A stretch of 64,000 nt of DNA from Gemmatimonadaceae bacterium (lineage in GTDB: Bacteria; Gemmatimonadota; Gemmatimonadetes; Gemmatimonadales; Gemmatimonadaceae): the NCBI GenBank assembly GCA_024710705.1, contig JANJUF010000090.1:49571-113570 (forward strand). The letters are read 5' to 3'. The notes beneath the pieces are model-generated. The model searched no databases. It had not been told where the DNA came from and worked only from the letters and a program-made list of their open reading frames with translations. The position numbers and the translations under genes are program-made. This document shows positions 54,448-64,000 of the stretch, piece by piece. Positions within the stretch are counted from its first letter, which is position 1; each line of letters begins with the position of its first letter.

Positions 54448-55251
54448 TCAGGGCTCGCGACGGGTCCAGATGAAGACGGCGGCGCAGGCGTCCCCTATGG
54501 CTTCGGCCGGGAGCGCGGACGATCCGCGGTAGACCTCGACGGCCTCGACGTCGTCATCGCGAAGATTCGGCGGCGTTGCTGTCCGGAGGCCATCGAGGAA
54601 CCACGCGACGGAATTCATTGTCCTCTGTGTGGAGGTGAGCGTCGGCATCCCGTCGCTGTCGGTTCCGGTCGAGATATCAACGCCGACTCCCACGCAGCGC
54701 GGCACGTTGAGACCGACCACATTGCCGAACACATCAGTGACAATGCGAATGCCGGGCACCATGGCCATTGCGGCGCGCACGCTGCCGAGTCGTTCAATGT
54801 CGTCGCGCGTGAACGTGCGCCCCTTGCCCTCGGCGCGCCGCCGGTAGAAGTCGTCGAGCGATGCCGGGGCGCCCGGGGGCATATACGGACGCCGCGCCTC
54901 GGCCACCACCGCGTCCAGGAGTTGCGCGAGCGGGCTGAGTTCGATGCGGAACTGGCGATGGACCCCACCTTGGAGATTGATCTCGGATTGCAGTGCGCCG
55001 TAGCCGATGCGGCGCACGACGAGCGTCGCGGGTCCGGCGGCGACGCGAAGCGAGAAGAAGCCCTGGCCATCCGTGCGGGTCGTGAGGCCGTCGGGCTGCA
55101 GCAGCACGGCGGCGTCCGAAATCGGCAGGCCGAGCGTGTCGACGACGGTGCCGGCGATCCAGAGCGAGTCCGTGCTCGCCTGCGCGCGCGATGCCGACGG
55201 CAGGGCGACGACGAGTGGCAAGGTCGCGATGAGGAGCTGTCGCACCGTCAT
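54448..55251 (-). CDS. Secreted CarboxypepD_reg + TonB-receptor Plug-like protein lacking a beta-barrel
   Basis: Signal peptide ...ASRAQA; IAGTVVDTLGLPISDAAVLLQPDG...; AMAMVPGIRIV...DDVEAVEVYRGSSALPAEAIG. Confidence 0.6.
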   Translation of the reverse strand: MTVRQLLIATLPLVVALPSASRAQASTDSLWIAGTVVDTLGLPISDAAVLLQPDGLTTRTDGQGFFSLRVAAGPATLVVRRIGYGALQSEINLQGGVHRQFRIELSPLAQLLDAVVAEARRPYMPPGAPASLDDFYRRRAEGKGRTFTRDDIERLGSVRAAMAMVPGIRIVTDVFGNVVGLNVPRCVGVGVDISTGTDSDGMPTLTSTQRTMNSVAWFLDGLRTATPPNLRDDDVEAVEVYRGSSALPAEAIGDACAAVFIWTRREP

Positions 55252-56693
55252 CGCTCCGGGCAAATGGATGGCGGGTCCTCGGGACGGCAGGGCACGAGCC
55301 GCACCTCGCGCTCGGTGACGCCGCCACGCGCCGCCAGCGACGTCACCGACTGTCGAAAGCCCCGCGCCAGCACCGTGAGAGTGATGCGCACGGAGGCGTT
55401 GAGATCGCACAGCGCCACGTGGCCAATCTCGTCCGAACTCGCGCGCACAGCACCAGATCGCAGGAACGTGGGGAGCGTGCGCCCCCTCCAGGTGGCCAGG
55501 GCGGCGGCTGAGGGCACGCCGACATCGAGCGTGCCGTCGAGTACGCGGACCACCAATGCCGCGCGCGTGTCGGCGCCCGCCGAGTGGGGACACAACTGTG
55601 CGTACGCGGCCGCGCCGGAGGGCACGGCCACGTCCACGTGGATGGTGCTGTCCGCCGGGAGGTACAGCGTGCGTCGACCGTCCACGCCGAACAACCGCAG
55701 GCGCTCGTGGTCGACGCGCAAGGTGACGTCGCCGGCCGGCACGCGGTCGAGCGCGAAGCGACCCGCCGAATCGCTACGCACGGCGCGGCCCGTGCCGAGG
55801 GCGGTGACGCGCGCGCCTGAGAGGCCGCCGCTCGGGTGCGATGCGTCGCGCACGCGTCCTTCGATGCGGCCGATCGCCTTCGGCAGCCCTGACGGCACCG
55901 CCTTCAAGTCGCTGATGCTCGCGCCCTCGATGCGAATGCCATCCAGGTGCTCCTCGCGTTCCGTCGTCTGCGCCGTGCGCCGTTCGCGCAGCCCGAGGCG
56001 GGGCGTGCGAACTTCCCAGGTCGTGATGCCACGAATGCCGTTCTCCCACGCGCCGAACGACAGCGAGCCACCCGCCTGAGCCGGTGCGAGCGACGCATCG
56101 AGGTTCACGTAGGTGAACTCGACCCGCAGCAGATGGCTCGTTTCGCGATCCAACCAGAAGATGCCGGCGATGTCGACCTGCTCGCGCGTCGGGAGCGGAG
56201 CGAAGTGCAGGCCAAGGGCCTCGGGAGCGCGCGGGTCGGCCACCAAGCGGAAGCAATGGTCGCGCGCGAACGCGTCAGAAAGGAGCGTGCCGGCGTCCGG
56301 GGCGAAGAGCAGGTCGGGACCATCCATCGCCAAGAGGTACCCGTCGCGCGACAGCACGTCTGGCGGAAGGGTTTGGAAGAGCTCGGCGGTCCGCGCCACG
56401 ATGGTGTCATCGGTGGCCATCACAATGCGACCGAACGCGTCGAGTTCGCGCACACGCCGCAACGCCTGGATCGTAGGCGGGCTCATTGCCGCTGCCCGGC
56501 GGGCATCGCCGAGAGCCTCGCGGGCGGCGGCCCACACGGTGCCGATTGTGCCAGCATCCGCGTCCCGCGCGCAGGCCGTGGCGCCGGTGATACGGATGGC
56601 CTCTAGCCGTCTGCCGGTCTGTTGGGCCTGCAGAGATTCCTGCAGGACGGGCAGTAGGAGGGCTAGCGCAGCGAAACGACTCGCGCGGAACAT
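55248..56693 (-). CDS. Secreted carboxypeptidase-regulatory-like domain protein
   Basis: Signal peptide MFRASRFAALALLLPVLQESLQAQ; GRIEGRVRDASHPSGGLSGARVTALGTGRAVRSDSAGRFALDRVPAGDVTLRV; ATGA overlap with next gene. Confidence 0.6.
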   Translation of the reverse strand: MFRASRFAALALLLPVLQESLQAQQTGRRLEAIRITGATACARDADAGTIGTVWAAAREALGDARRAAAMSPPTIQALRRVRELDAFGRIVMATDDTIVARTAELFQTLPPDVLSRDGYLLAMDGPDLLFAPDAGTLLSDAFARDHCFRLVADPRAPEALGLHFAPLPTREQVDIAGIFWLDRETSHLLRVEFTYVNLDASLAPAQAGGSLSFGAWENGIRGITTWEVRTPRLGLRERRTAQTTEREEHLDGIRIEGASISDLKAVPSGLPKAIGRIEGRVRDASHPSGGLSGARVTALGTGRAVRSDSAGRFALDRVPAGDVTLRVDHERLRLFGVDGRRTLYLPADSTIHVDVAVPSGAAAYAQLCPHSAGADTRAALVVRVLDGTLDVGVPSAAALATWRGRTLPTFLRSGAVRASSDEIGHVALCDLNASVRITLTVLARGFRQSVTSLAARGGVTEREVRLVPCRPEDPPSICPER

Positions 56694-57107
56694 TTGCCTA
56701 AGACCCCATTGGCAGCGATGTCGGCAGAGCAAACCTTCGGTCGGGCGGAGATTGCGCTGTACACACTTCTTGCCCGTCTCGCGGCGAGAGCGGCCGCTCG
56801 GGGTCGGTACAACCCGCTAGAGGCGAGCATGCGGATAGTGACCTCGGTGCCATCTGCGATTCGCTCCATGGCAGAGCATACGGCGAGCTATGCACAAATA
56901 CACTGACCTTTAGTGGCGCATTGTAGTTATCTTTCTTTTACTGGCTTTGGAAGTGCACTGGCTGCCTCGCCAAGCTTCTCTCAGTCAAGAGCAGGCCGGG
57001 AACCTCGCGGAGTCGAGTCCGCGCGACGGTCGCCGGAGACTTCGCCAGCCGGGTATCCTGATACGGATCGCCGAGCGTGCGCCGGTGCCAACCACAGTCG
57101 GGCGTCT

Positions 57108-57530
57108 CAGCGCGCGAAACGGGCGCCCGTCGGCAAAGCGATCGTGGACGAAGTCCATGCTCCAGCGTGGCTTCAGCCCCGTCGGCACAAGATGCGGGAT
57201 CCGCACCACCGCAACCCGCTTGCGGCCCTTCCGGCGCTTCAGCAGCAGGCGACCGTCGCGACACATCCGGGCGATGCGCTTCGGATTCACTCAGAACCCC
57301 AGGCGGCGCATCTTGTTCGTGAGGCGCGGCACGCCCCACGGCCGCTTCTTCGCGGCCCACGTCGTCAGCGCGAGCCGCAACGCCGGGTCGTCGACGCGCA
57401 GGTGCCGATACCGGACCGCCGCGCGGTGGATGCCCAGGAACCGGCAGGCCCGGCGCTCACTGACCTCGCCGGTGGTCCGCACGCGGGCCACGACCGTCCG
57501 TCGCTGCTCGGTCGTCACCACGTTTTTCCC
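57108..57530 (-). pseudogene. IS3-family OrfB remnant (nonsense mutation, truncated DDE domain)
   Basis: KNVVTTEQRRTVVARVRTTGEVSERRACRFLGIHRAAVRYR...KMRRLGF*VNPKRIARM...KPRWSMDFVHDRFADGRPFRAL then homology lost; in-frame TGA at 57291-57293. Confidence 0.75.
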
Positions 57531-57781
57531 ACCACGTCCTTCAGCACCTGCAGATTCAGCGCCTGGTCGGCGACCACGCGCTTGATCTGGCGGTTCTCCT
57601 CCTCGAGTTGCCGGAGCCGCTTGGCGTCGCTGACCTGCAGGCCGCCGAACTTCTTCCGCCACCGATAGAAGGTTTCCTTGGAGAGCCCCAACCGCCGACA
57701 GAGCTCGGTGACCGGCGTCCCGGCCTCGGCCTCCTGGAACAGGCCGATGATCTGCTCGTCCATCCACTTCGACTTTCGCAT
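57515..57781 (-). mobile_element. IS3-family OrfA transposase; A-rich slippery site at OrfA/OrfB junction
   Basis: MRKSKWMDEQIIGLFQEAEAGTPVTELCRRLGLSKETFYRWRKKFGGLQVSDAKRLRQLEEENRQIKRVVADQALNLQVLKDVV; GGGAAAAACG. Confidence 0.85.
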
Positions 57782-57983
57782 CCAGTCCTCCCGCGGCTGG
57801 CGCCGCACTGTGAAGACTGTCAACTAAAGACCGGACTCATTGGCGGGGGGAATCCCGGATGCATTGTCATCCTCATTTGCAGGTTTGTGGGATGACGTCT
57901 AGGTCACTTGGCTCTCTGATACTGTCCTGTCAGGAGCCTGAACGCGTCTGGTCGCTCTCGCTACCAAGCGCAGGCAGCCCGCG

Positions 57984-58079
57984 GCCGAGGACGTGACCTG
58001 GGTCGCAGAGCAGCTCAAGCTGCATGGCGATGATGCAGCGCACGGACTCGCGGAGAAGCTCCCGCGAGCCTCGATCTAG
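57984..58079 (+). pseudogene. Truncated third copy of the small partner protein (C-terminal 31 codons)
   Basis: Frame reads AEDVTWVAEQLKLHGDDAAHGLAEKLPRASI*, compare copy 2 AEDVAWVAEQLMIHGDREANTLGAKLLPRKRE. Confidence 0.75.
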
Positions 58080-58089
58080 CTCGCGGGGT

Positions 58090-58590
58090 TCACTCAAGCT
58101 CAACCAGCGTCGTCCCCTTCTCCACCGGCTTCCCCACCGCGGCGTGAATCGCCTTCACCACACCCGCCGCCGGCGCCCGAAGCTCGTTCTCCATCTTCAT
58201 CGCCTCCATCACCACCACCGGCTGCCCGGCGGCGACCGGATCGCCCACGCTCACGTGCACGCGTACGATGAGCCCAGGCATTGGCGCGACAACCGGCGCC
58301 GGTCCCGACGCAGCGGCCGCCGCGACGCCCAGATCCCGAATGGCGCGCGCACGCTCATCCAGCGCCTCGGCCTCAAAGCGCCAGCCATCAATCCAGAGCA
58401 CATAGCGCCCCTTCGGCCCCTCGCGGCGCAGCACCACGCGGTGCTGCACCCCGCCAATCGTCACCAGCCGTACCGGCGACCCCTCAAGCTCGGCCACCGA
58501 CGCCGACTGCGTAGCCCCCGCGAGCGTCGCCTGATGCCCCTCGAGATCCACCTCATGCCGCTCGCCGGCAATCTCCACGATGTACTTCAC
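58090..58590 (-). CDS. Biotin carboxyl carrier protein / biotinyl domain subunit of acyl-CoA carboxylase
   Basis: Biotinylation motif VMEAMKMENEL; APMPGLIVRVHVSVGDPVAAGQ. Confidence 0.9.
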   Translation of the reverse strand: MKYIVEIAGERHEVDLEGHQATLAGATQSASVAELEGSPVRLVTIGGVQHRVVLRREGPKGRYVLWIDGWRFEAEALDERARAIRDLGVAAAAASGPAPVVAPMPGLIVRVHVSVGDPVAAGQPVVVMEAMKMENELRAPAAGVVKAIHAAVGKPVEKGTTLVELE

Positions 58591-59819
58591 GCGTTCTCCG
58601 GTCGCAGTTCGCACAGTGTTTCCACGTGCGCCGTCTGCGGGAACATGTCGTAGCAGGTGAGCTCGTGCACACGCCAGCCCGGTAGCCGCCCGACATCGCG
58701 CGCGACGGTGGCGGGGTCGCAACTCACATAGAGCACGGCCTTTGGACGCGGGCTCGAGCGGGCGATGGTCTTCATCACGCGCTCGTCCACGCCGGCGCGT
58801 GGTGGGTTGAGGATTACGACGTCAGCCGGCAGGAGAGAGGCGATTGCATCCTCGACACGCGCGGCGATGGCGCGATTCCCTGCGGGCAGCCGCGCTGCGG
58901 CGAAGGCCGTGGCCTCCTCGTCGGCTTCAACGGCAACGACCTGCACGCCGCGCTCAGCAAGCGCCACGGCCGTATCCCCCGCCCCACTGTAGGCATCCAC
59001 GACGCGTGCCGGCCCGTGCGCCATCACGCGCGCGACGAGCGCCTCGTGCAGCAGACCAGCAACCTCAGGATTCACCTGCGCAAAGCTCGCACCCGGCTCG
59101 CCTGCCGGACGGCGATCCGCCACCATGCGTCGGCGCTTGCCCTCACCCTGCCACCAGATGGCAGCGAGCCCAGGGGCGGCATCGAGAAACGCCGAGAGAT
59201 CGTTCCAGTCCGCGCCGCCCTCGAGCGTGAAGTGCGCGCGTCCGCCAATGATGCGCACCGTTCCGCGGAGCCGCGCCTCGTCGGGGAGATGCGCAGCCGC
59301 GGCGAGAATCTCGCGCCAGGCGCCGAGCACCTCAGGCGCGGTGATCAAGCAATCGTGCAAATCGAACACAGCCTCAGGATCGTCAAAGGCACGGAGCCCA
59401 GCGTACACGGAGCCGTCGTCGCGGCGACGAATGGCGAGCGTGAGCGAGCGCCTATAGCGCCACCCTTCCCCTGCCACCATCGAAGGCAACGCCACCTCAC
59501 GCTTGGCGATGCGCTTGAACGCATCACGCACCATCGTGCGCTTCGACTCGCGTTGCGCGGCGAGATCCACGTGCTGCCATTGGCATCCACCGCAGCGATC
59601 AGGCGCGGCATAGTGCGGGCAGGGTGCCTCAACGCGCGCCGGGCCGGCGATCTCGATCCGCTCAAGGCGACCACGCCCGACACGCCCAGCCACCGACACA
59701 TCCACCACCACGCGATCACCCGGCGCGGTGCGCGGCGTGAACACCACGAGCCCCTCGTGGCGCGCCACACCGTCTCCGCCCGCAGCGAGGGACGCGATAT
59801 CAATCGTGGCGGTACTCAC
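58587..59819 (-). CDS. TRAM-domain RNA (uracil-5-)methyltransferase, RlmD/TrmA-like
   Basis: CPHYAAPDRCGGCQWQHV Fe-S motif; NPPRAGVDERV; VLYVSCDPATVARD. Confidence 0.85.
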   Translation of the reverse strand: MSTATIDIASLAAGGDGVARHEGLVVFTPRTAPGDRVVVDVSVAGRVGRGRLERIEIAGPARVEAPCPHYAAPDRCGGCQWQHVDLAAQRESKRTMVRDAFKRIAKREVALPSMVAGEGWRYRRSLTLAIRRRDDGSVYAGLRAFDDPEAVFDLHDCLITAPEVLGAWREILAAAAHLPDEARLRGTVRIIGGRAHFTLEGGADWNDLSAFLDAAPGLAAIWWQGEGKRRRMVADRRPAGEPGASFAQVNPEVAGLLHEALVARVMAHGPARVVDAYSGAGDTAVALAERGVQVVAVEADEEATAFAAARLPAGNRAIAARVEDAIASLLPADVVILNPPRAGVDERVMKTIARSSPRPKAVLYVSCDPATVARDVGRLPGWRVHELTCYDMFPQTAHVETLCELRPENA

Positions 59820-61329
59820 GAGTCGCGCAGCCCTTCGCGACGCGCGAGGTCGCTCCAAGCAGAGCGCGCCGCGCCGCCGTCATTGCGCGCACCCGCAGGC
59901 GACGCACCACTCCGCGCCCGACGATCCATATCCGCAATCAGCGCCGCAGCAATCACCGCCGCCCGCAACGTCTCCTCCGGCGCCTTCCGCGAAAGAATCT
60001 CCGGCAGCCGCTGCTCCAACCACTGAATGGTCACATCCCCCGCGCGATACTCAGCGTCCGCCATCACGCGCAGATGGAACTCTCGCGAGGTCTCCACGCC
60101 ACCAATCACCAGCTCCTGCAGCGCACGCTCCATCCGCTCAATCGCCGCCTCACGCGTCGGCGCGTACACAATCAGCTTGGCGAGCATCGGATCATACGAG
60201 AGCCCAACCACACTCCCCGCCTCGATCCCTCCATCCCAGCGCACGCCCGGCCCCGCCGGCAGCTGCAGATGCGTGATGCGCCCCGTACTCGGCAAGAATC
60301 CGTTGGCCGGATCCTCACTCGTGATGCGACACTCAATCGCCCAGCCCTTCGGCTCCGGCGATTCAAGAAACGGCAACCGCTCCCCGCGCGCGATCCGCAA
60401 CTGCCACTGCACCAGGTCAATCCCCATCACCAACTCGGTGACGGGATGCTCCACCTGGATGCGCGTGTTCATCTCGAGGAAGTAAAAGCTGCCGTTCTTG
60501 TCGAGCAGAAACTCGCAGGTGCCGGCGTTCACATAGCCCGCCGCCTTCGCCGCGGCGACAGCGGCATCGCCCATCTTCTTCCGCAGCGCGGGATTCACCG
60601 CCACACTCGGCGCTTCCTCCACCATCTTCTGGTGCCGGCGCTGGATGGAACACTCACGCTCGCCGAGTGCGATGCAGTTGCCGTGCGAATCGGCGAGCAC
60701 CTGGATCTCCACGTGGCGCGGACCGTCGATGTACTTCTCGATGTACACGGCATCGTCGCCGAAGGCGTTCTTGGCTTCGCGCTGCGCCGAGGCGAGGGCG
60801 TTGGCGATCTCGCCCACTTCGTGCACCACACGCATGCCCTTCCCGCCTCCGCCGGCGGCGGCCTTGAGCAGCACGGGAAACCCAAACTCCGTGGCGAGTC
60901 GCTCTGCCTCGGCGGCGTCCTTCAGCGCCTGCGTGGTGCCCGGCACCACCGGCGTACCAGCCTTGATGGCGAGCGTGCGCGCGGCCGTCTTGGAACCCAT
61001 CGCCGCGATAGCCGAGGCCGGCGGACCAATCCAGATCAGCCCGGCGTCGGCAACGGCCTTGGCAAACCACTCGCGCTCAGAGAGGAATCCGTAGCCCGGA
61101 TGAATCGCATCGGCGCCCACACGCTTGGCCACTTCAATGAGATGGTCCCCGCGCAGATAGCTCTCCGTGGCCGGCGCCGGCCCGATGTGCACCGCCTCAT
61201 CCGCAGCGCGCACGTGCGGGGCCTGGGCATCGGGGTCGGAGTACACCGCCACCGAACGAATGCCCAGCTCACGGCAGGCGCGCACGATCCGCAGCGCGAT
61301 CTCGCCGCGGTTGGCAATGAGGACCTTCC

Positions 61330-61333
<4 letters not shown>
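59816..61333 (-). CDS. accC: Biotin carboxylase subunit of acyl-CoA carboxylase
   Basis: [69 protein letters not shown]. Confidence 0.92.
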
Positions 61334-62880
<1,547 letters not shown>

Positions 62881-62895
62881 GCGCGAAAGTTACTC

Positions 62896-63402
62896 TCAGC
62901 GGGCGGCGAGCGAAGGGCTTCGGACCTCGAAGGTCGGTGAGCTGCGGGTCTCGGAGCGCCCCTCGTACGACGGGCCCGGATAAAACGTCGCCGCAACCCG
63001 GTAGGTACCCGGAGCCGCGTCCGCGGGTAGCAGATACCAGAGCGAGGAACTCCCGCCGGCCGGCACCTCGATCGGCGCCACTGTCAGCTGGTCCACTGCC
63101 GCGTCGGTCGCGCGAGCAGCGGCGCAGTAGTAGGCGATCGCCTGCCATGTACCCGCCTCCCGGCGCTGCACGCCAGAGGCGCAGCCGGCGAGGAAGTACC
63201 ATGACGCGCGCTCGTCGTTGCGGAGGGTCACGCGAACGGTATCACCAGGTGCGTAGCTCAGCGACTGGACTTCGACGGTGAGCTCTGCGCGCTCCGGATC
63301 GGTGAGAAGATCACAGCCCCACACGCCGACGAGCATGGCGATGCCGGCGACGCATCGAAACGCGAGATGACGCACGCGGTGTCGGACGATTGCGGTTCGC
63401 AT
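62896..63402 (-). CDS. Putative lipoprotein
   Basis: Lipobox-like MLVGVWGC; ~168 aa with beta-rich body (LSYAPGDTVRVTLRN). Confidence 0.6.
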   Translation of the reverse strand: MRTAIVRHRVRHLAFRCVAGIAMLVGVWGCDLLTDPERAELTVEVQSLSYAPGDTVRVTLRNDERASWYFLAGCASGVQRREAGTWQAIAYYCAAARATDAAVDQLTVAPIEVPAGGSSSLWYLLPADAAPGTYRVAATFYPGPSYEGRSETRSSPTFEVRSPSLAAR

Positions 63403-63460
63403 ACGAATTCTTACCTCAGCTGCGCGTCGCGCGTCACGAGGCTTTGGTAGATGCGAAACA

Positions 63461-63487
63461 CCCCGGCCGAGCCAAGCTCGACCGGGG
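63461..63487 (-). terminator. rpsA terminator hairpin
   Basis: CCCCGGCCGAG / CTCGACCGGGG, 11 bp with one G:U-capable mismatch, followed on - strand by TGTTTC. Confidence 0.7.
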
Positions 63488-63497
63488 CGTCTCTTCC

Positions 63498-63525
63498 AAC
63501 TCTGAACTCCCAACTCGTAACTGCG
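63498..63525. repeat. Heptamer tandem AACTCTG-AACTCCC-AACTCGT-AACTGCG
   Basis: Direct reading between the rpsA stop and its hairpin. Confidence 0.75.
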
Positions 63526-63526
63526 G

Positions 63527-64000
63527 TTACTCTTCGTCCGCCAGCGCGTCGAGGTTCGCCGGAATCGGAATGTTATCCTCGTCTTCCGTGTGCACCTTCG
63601 ACGGCTCCGCCGGCCGCTCCTGGCCCGCCGGAATGTCGACGACGCCGAGCACGATGCGACGGTGGATCGGATCGACCTCGAGGATGCGGACATTCATCGC
63701 CATCCCTTCCCACGCCACATCGGCCGAGCTGTTCACCTGCTGGCCCGTGATGTTGAGGTGCGAGAGCGGCACGAAGCCTTCGATGTCGTTGCCGATGTCG
63801 ACGACCACGCCCTTATCCATCAGGCGGGCCACCTTGCCCGGGAGCTCGGTGCCGACCGGGAAGGTCTCACCGATGCGCAGCCACGGATCCTCAGACGCCT
63901 GCTTGAGGCCGAGCGAGATGCGCTTGTTCTCGGCGTCGATGTTGAGGATGACCACGTCCACCGCGTCGCCCTTCTTCACGACTTCCGACGGGTGCTGGAC
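63527..64000 (-). CDS. rpsA: 30S ribosomal protein S1, C-terminal part (5' end beyond window)
   Basis: S1 repeats VKKGDAVDVVILNIDAENKRISLGLKQASEDPW...GTELPGKVARLMDKGVVVDIGNDIEGFVPLSHL; open to the window edge. Confidence 0.92.
   Translation of the reverse strand, partial: VQHPSEVVKKGDAVDVVILNIDAENKRISLGLKQASEDPWLRIGETFPVGTELPGKVARLMDKGVVVDIGNDIEGFVPLSHLNITGQQVNSSADVAWEGMAMNVRILEVDPIHRRIVLGVVDIPAGQERPAEPSKVHTEDEDNIPIPANLDALADEE

Noticed and set aside
57841-57895. Short open frame ending ...GGIPDALSSSFAGLWDDV* right of the IS3 remnant
   Set aside because: Could be a truncated ORF C-terminus but too short to assign without a search

Overview
High-GC bacterial chromosomal window, mostly housekeeping. 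My guess is Gemmatimonadota or a relative; this rests on general impression and no search was run. Left to right on the + strand: purB(partial)-purC-psd-pssA-purS-purQ-(zinc ribbon)-purL-purF-ppdK, then ridA, an EF-hand-like membrane protein (- strand), and chrA followed by an arsR-arsM-arsN2-arsO arsenic cluster. Next come tmRNA (ssrA, - strand, tag ANNNFALAA), GGDEF-larB-dus, a PTS IIA protein, a HerA-like ATPase and a MATE pump. A long - strand series follows: guaA, phosphodiesterase, lysA, proS, hisS, folC, accD, rodA-mrdA-mreD-mreC-mreB, ald, M16 protease, pnp-rpsO, rseP-dxr-cdsA-uppS-frr-pyrH-tsf-rpsB and rpsI-rplM. An accessory island (~52.5-58.1 kb) carries an AbiEii-like nucleotidyltransferase with a small partner gene present as two intact copies and one truncated copy, two secreted CarboxypepD_reg/Plug-type proteins, and a decayed IS3-family element. 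The window ends with a biotin-dependent acyl-CoA carboxylase operon whose beta-subunit gene is interrupted by an in-frame TGA, a lipoprotein, and the 3' part of rpsA. Main findings: (1) seven promoters (TTGnnn-N17/18-TAnnnn) end 5-8 nt before an ATG, implying leaderless mRNAs; (2) the duplicated small partner genes of the AbiEii-like module have matching promoters and an ATAAGC/GCTTAT operator; (3) heptanucleotide tandem repeats recur in the spacers; (4) pccB is split by a TGA codon.
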